A stretch of 64,000 nt of DNA from Nostocoides sp. (lineage in GTDB: Bacteria > Actinomycetota > Actinomycetes > Actinomycetales > Dermatophilaceae): the NCBI GenBank assembly GCA_016702415.1, contig JADJEA010000001.1:38501-102500 (forward strand), given 5' to 3'. Numbering within the stretch: position 1 is the first letter of the stretch; each line of letters opens with the position of its first letter. Both the position numbers and the translations under genes were made by a program. The notes under the pieces were generated by a model, which was not told the DNA's origin, did no database searches, and worked only from the letters and a program-made list of their open reading frames with translations. Shown piece by piece: positions 63,055 through 64,000 of the stretch.

Positions 63055-63174
63055 GGTCGGTTCTCGTAGGGGTCGTCTCGAATCGACTGCGGGACACGCT
63101 TGTCCGGAGCGATTCGGGAATTTCCTGGCCCCGACCAGCCCCACTGCCGTGGTCCTCGCCCCTACTGTGGGCGC

Positions 63175-63978
63175 ATGGCGCACGGTGCAGTTGCGGTGTG
63201 GCAGATGGCTCCCACGATCGGGGATCTCGATGCCAATCTGCGCCGCCTGGCTGACACCGCCCGCACCGCTCGCGACCGTGGGGCAACCATCCTCGTCGCC
63301 CCCGAACTGTGCCTCACCGGCTATGACATCGGGCCCCTGGACGACGCGAGCACCGCGCCCGATCTCGTTGACGCGGTCGCCGCCATCGCCGCCGACACCG
63401 GCATCGCTCTCGTCATGGGCCTGGCGCTGCGCGAGGAGCAGGAGACCTGGAACGCCTCCGTCATCGTCGACCGCTGCGGACGGGTGCGGGCGATCTACCG
63501 CAAAACCCACCTCTTCGGTGACCTCGACCGCTCCCGCTTCAGCCCCGGTCCCGGCACTATCCCACCGGTCGATCTCGACGGCATCCGGGTCGGGACTGTC
63601 ATCTGCTACGACATCGAGTTCCCCGAGCCCGCCCGGCTCGCCGCTCTCGCCGGCGCTCACGTGTTGGCTGTCCCGACGGCCAATATGACGCCCTGGACCT
63701 TCATCAACGAGCACGTGATCCCGGTGCGCGCGTTCGAGAATCAGCTCTATGTCGCCTATGCCAATCACATCGGGACCGAGGGCGAGACGACCTATGTCGG
63801 GCACAGCGTCATCGCCGCGCCGGACGGAACCACGGTGCGGGCCGATGCGCTGAGCGAGGACCTCCTCATCGTGCCGATCGACCCCGCCGACATCGACCAC
63901 CGGCGGGCGCGGGTGGCGCCCTATCTCAGCGACCGCCGGCCCGCGCTCTATCACGCACTCTCCGAGGAGGATCGATGA
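63175..63978 (+). CDS. Nitrilase/carbon-nitrogen hydrolase
   Basis: 267 aa from ATG 63175. Catalytic triad Glu44 (APELCLTGYD), Lys110 (YRKTHLFGD) and Cys144 (VICYDIEFPE). Class with aliphatic amidase-like or predicted amidohydrolases; cytoplasmic. Overlaps the next gene (ATGA). Confidence 0.92.
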   Translation: MAHGAVAVWQMAPTIGDLDANLRRLADTARTARDRGATILVAPELCLTGYDIGPLDDASTAPDLVDAVAAIAADTGIALVMGLALREEQETWNASVIVDRCGRVRAIYRKTHLFGDLDRSRFSPGPGTIPPVDLDGIRVGTVICYDIEFPEPARLAALAGAHVLAVPTANMTPWTFINEHVIPVRAFENQLYVAYANHIGTEGETTYVGHSVIAAPDGTTVRADALSEDLLIVPIDPADIDHRRARVAPYLSDRRPALYHALSEEDR

Positions 63979-64000
63979 CCGAGACGACGTTCTTTTCCGG
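63975..64000 (+). CDS. Start of next gene, truncated by window edge
   Basis: ATG overlapping the nitrilase stop; only MTETTFFS is visible. Not identifiable. Confidence 0.5.

Noticed and set aside
1..64000. tRNA, rRNA, riboswitch, prophage or replication-origin signals
   Set aside because: None could be supported; no conserved cores, integrase, transposase or DnaA-box cluster seen.
1..64000. Interpreting the octamer as a Chi or KOPS site
   Set aside because: Both strands carry it equally here; such sites are strand-polar, though one window cannot exclude it.

Overview
The window is a high-GC (roughly 70% or more by eye) actinobacterial chromosome segment. Evidence for this is the PknG-GlnH-GlnX signalling operon, a PPDK, an ERCC4 nuclease with an Lsr2-type tail, cell-wall-binding repeat 2 modules, and heavy use of GTG starts and ATGA/GTGA overlaps. 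A Micrococcales member (Dermatophilaceae/Intrasporangiaceae-like) is my best guess, by inference only. I saw no rRNA, tRNA, CRISPR array, prophage or intact insertion sequence.

Layout. (1) 1-11.1 kb, minus strand: an extended PknG locus transcribed as telA-like, a conserved unknown gene, a CbxX-type AAA+ ATPase, a GlnX-like membrane protein, a GlnH-like lipoprotein, a coiled-coil-type protein, pknG, and a zinc-ribbon PP2C phosphatase that runs off the left edge. Kinase and phosphatase share a DGYCDxCG zinc-ribbon motif. (2) 11.5-20.4 kb: metabolic genes (NlpC/P60 protein, fucose-isomerase-like protein, fhs, an APH-family kinase, ppdK, a tautomerase). (3) 20.5-32.5 kb, plus strand: a tightly packed 12-gene sugar operon. 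It encodes an ABC importer without its own ATPase, a DeoR regulator, a GH4 glycosidase, an IlvD/Edd-type sugar-acid dehydratase, hydroxyacid and short-chain dehydrogenases, a PfkB kinase, a SIS isomerase and a degenerate NodB-type protein. No aldolase is present. (4) 32.5-36.3 kb, minus strand: a truncated flavin monooxygenase, a zinc alcohol dehydrogenase, and a desaturase with its ferredoxin-type reductase. (5) 36.4-55.7 kb: a cell-wall-binding protein with a degenerate protease-like domain, a lipase, PPK2, an ERCC4 nuclease, transporters, a NYN ribonuclease-type protein, an AMP-ligase and a FUSC-family transporter. (6) 55.7-64 kb: a histidine phosphatase, then a lactonase/sugar symporter/G6PDH-like operon interrupted by a RES-Xre toxin-antitoxin module that sits between 90-bp direct repeats, then an MFS transporter and a nitrilase.

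The strongest unexplained signal is a highly iterated octamer, GTATGCCG/CGGCATAC, present about 100 times with no strand preference. It occurs in all three codon phases, including phases that force the rare Ile codon ATA and the Ala codon GCA, and it is missing from the toxin-antitoxin island. Six genes carry apparent single-base frameshifts, each at a G/C homopolymer. These look either like sequencing errors or, for a G12 tract in the phosphatase gene, like a possible phase-variable switch.
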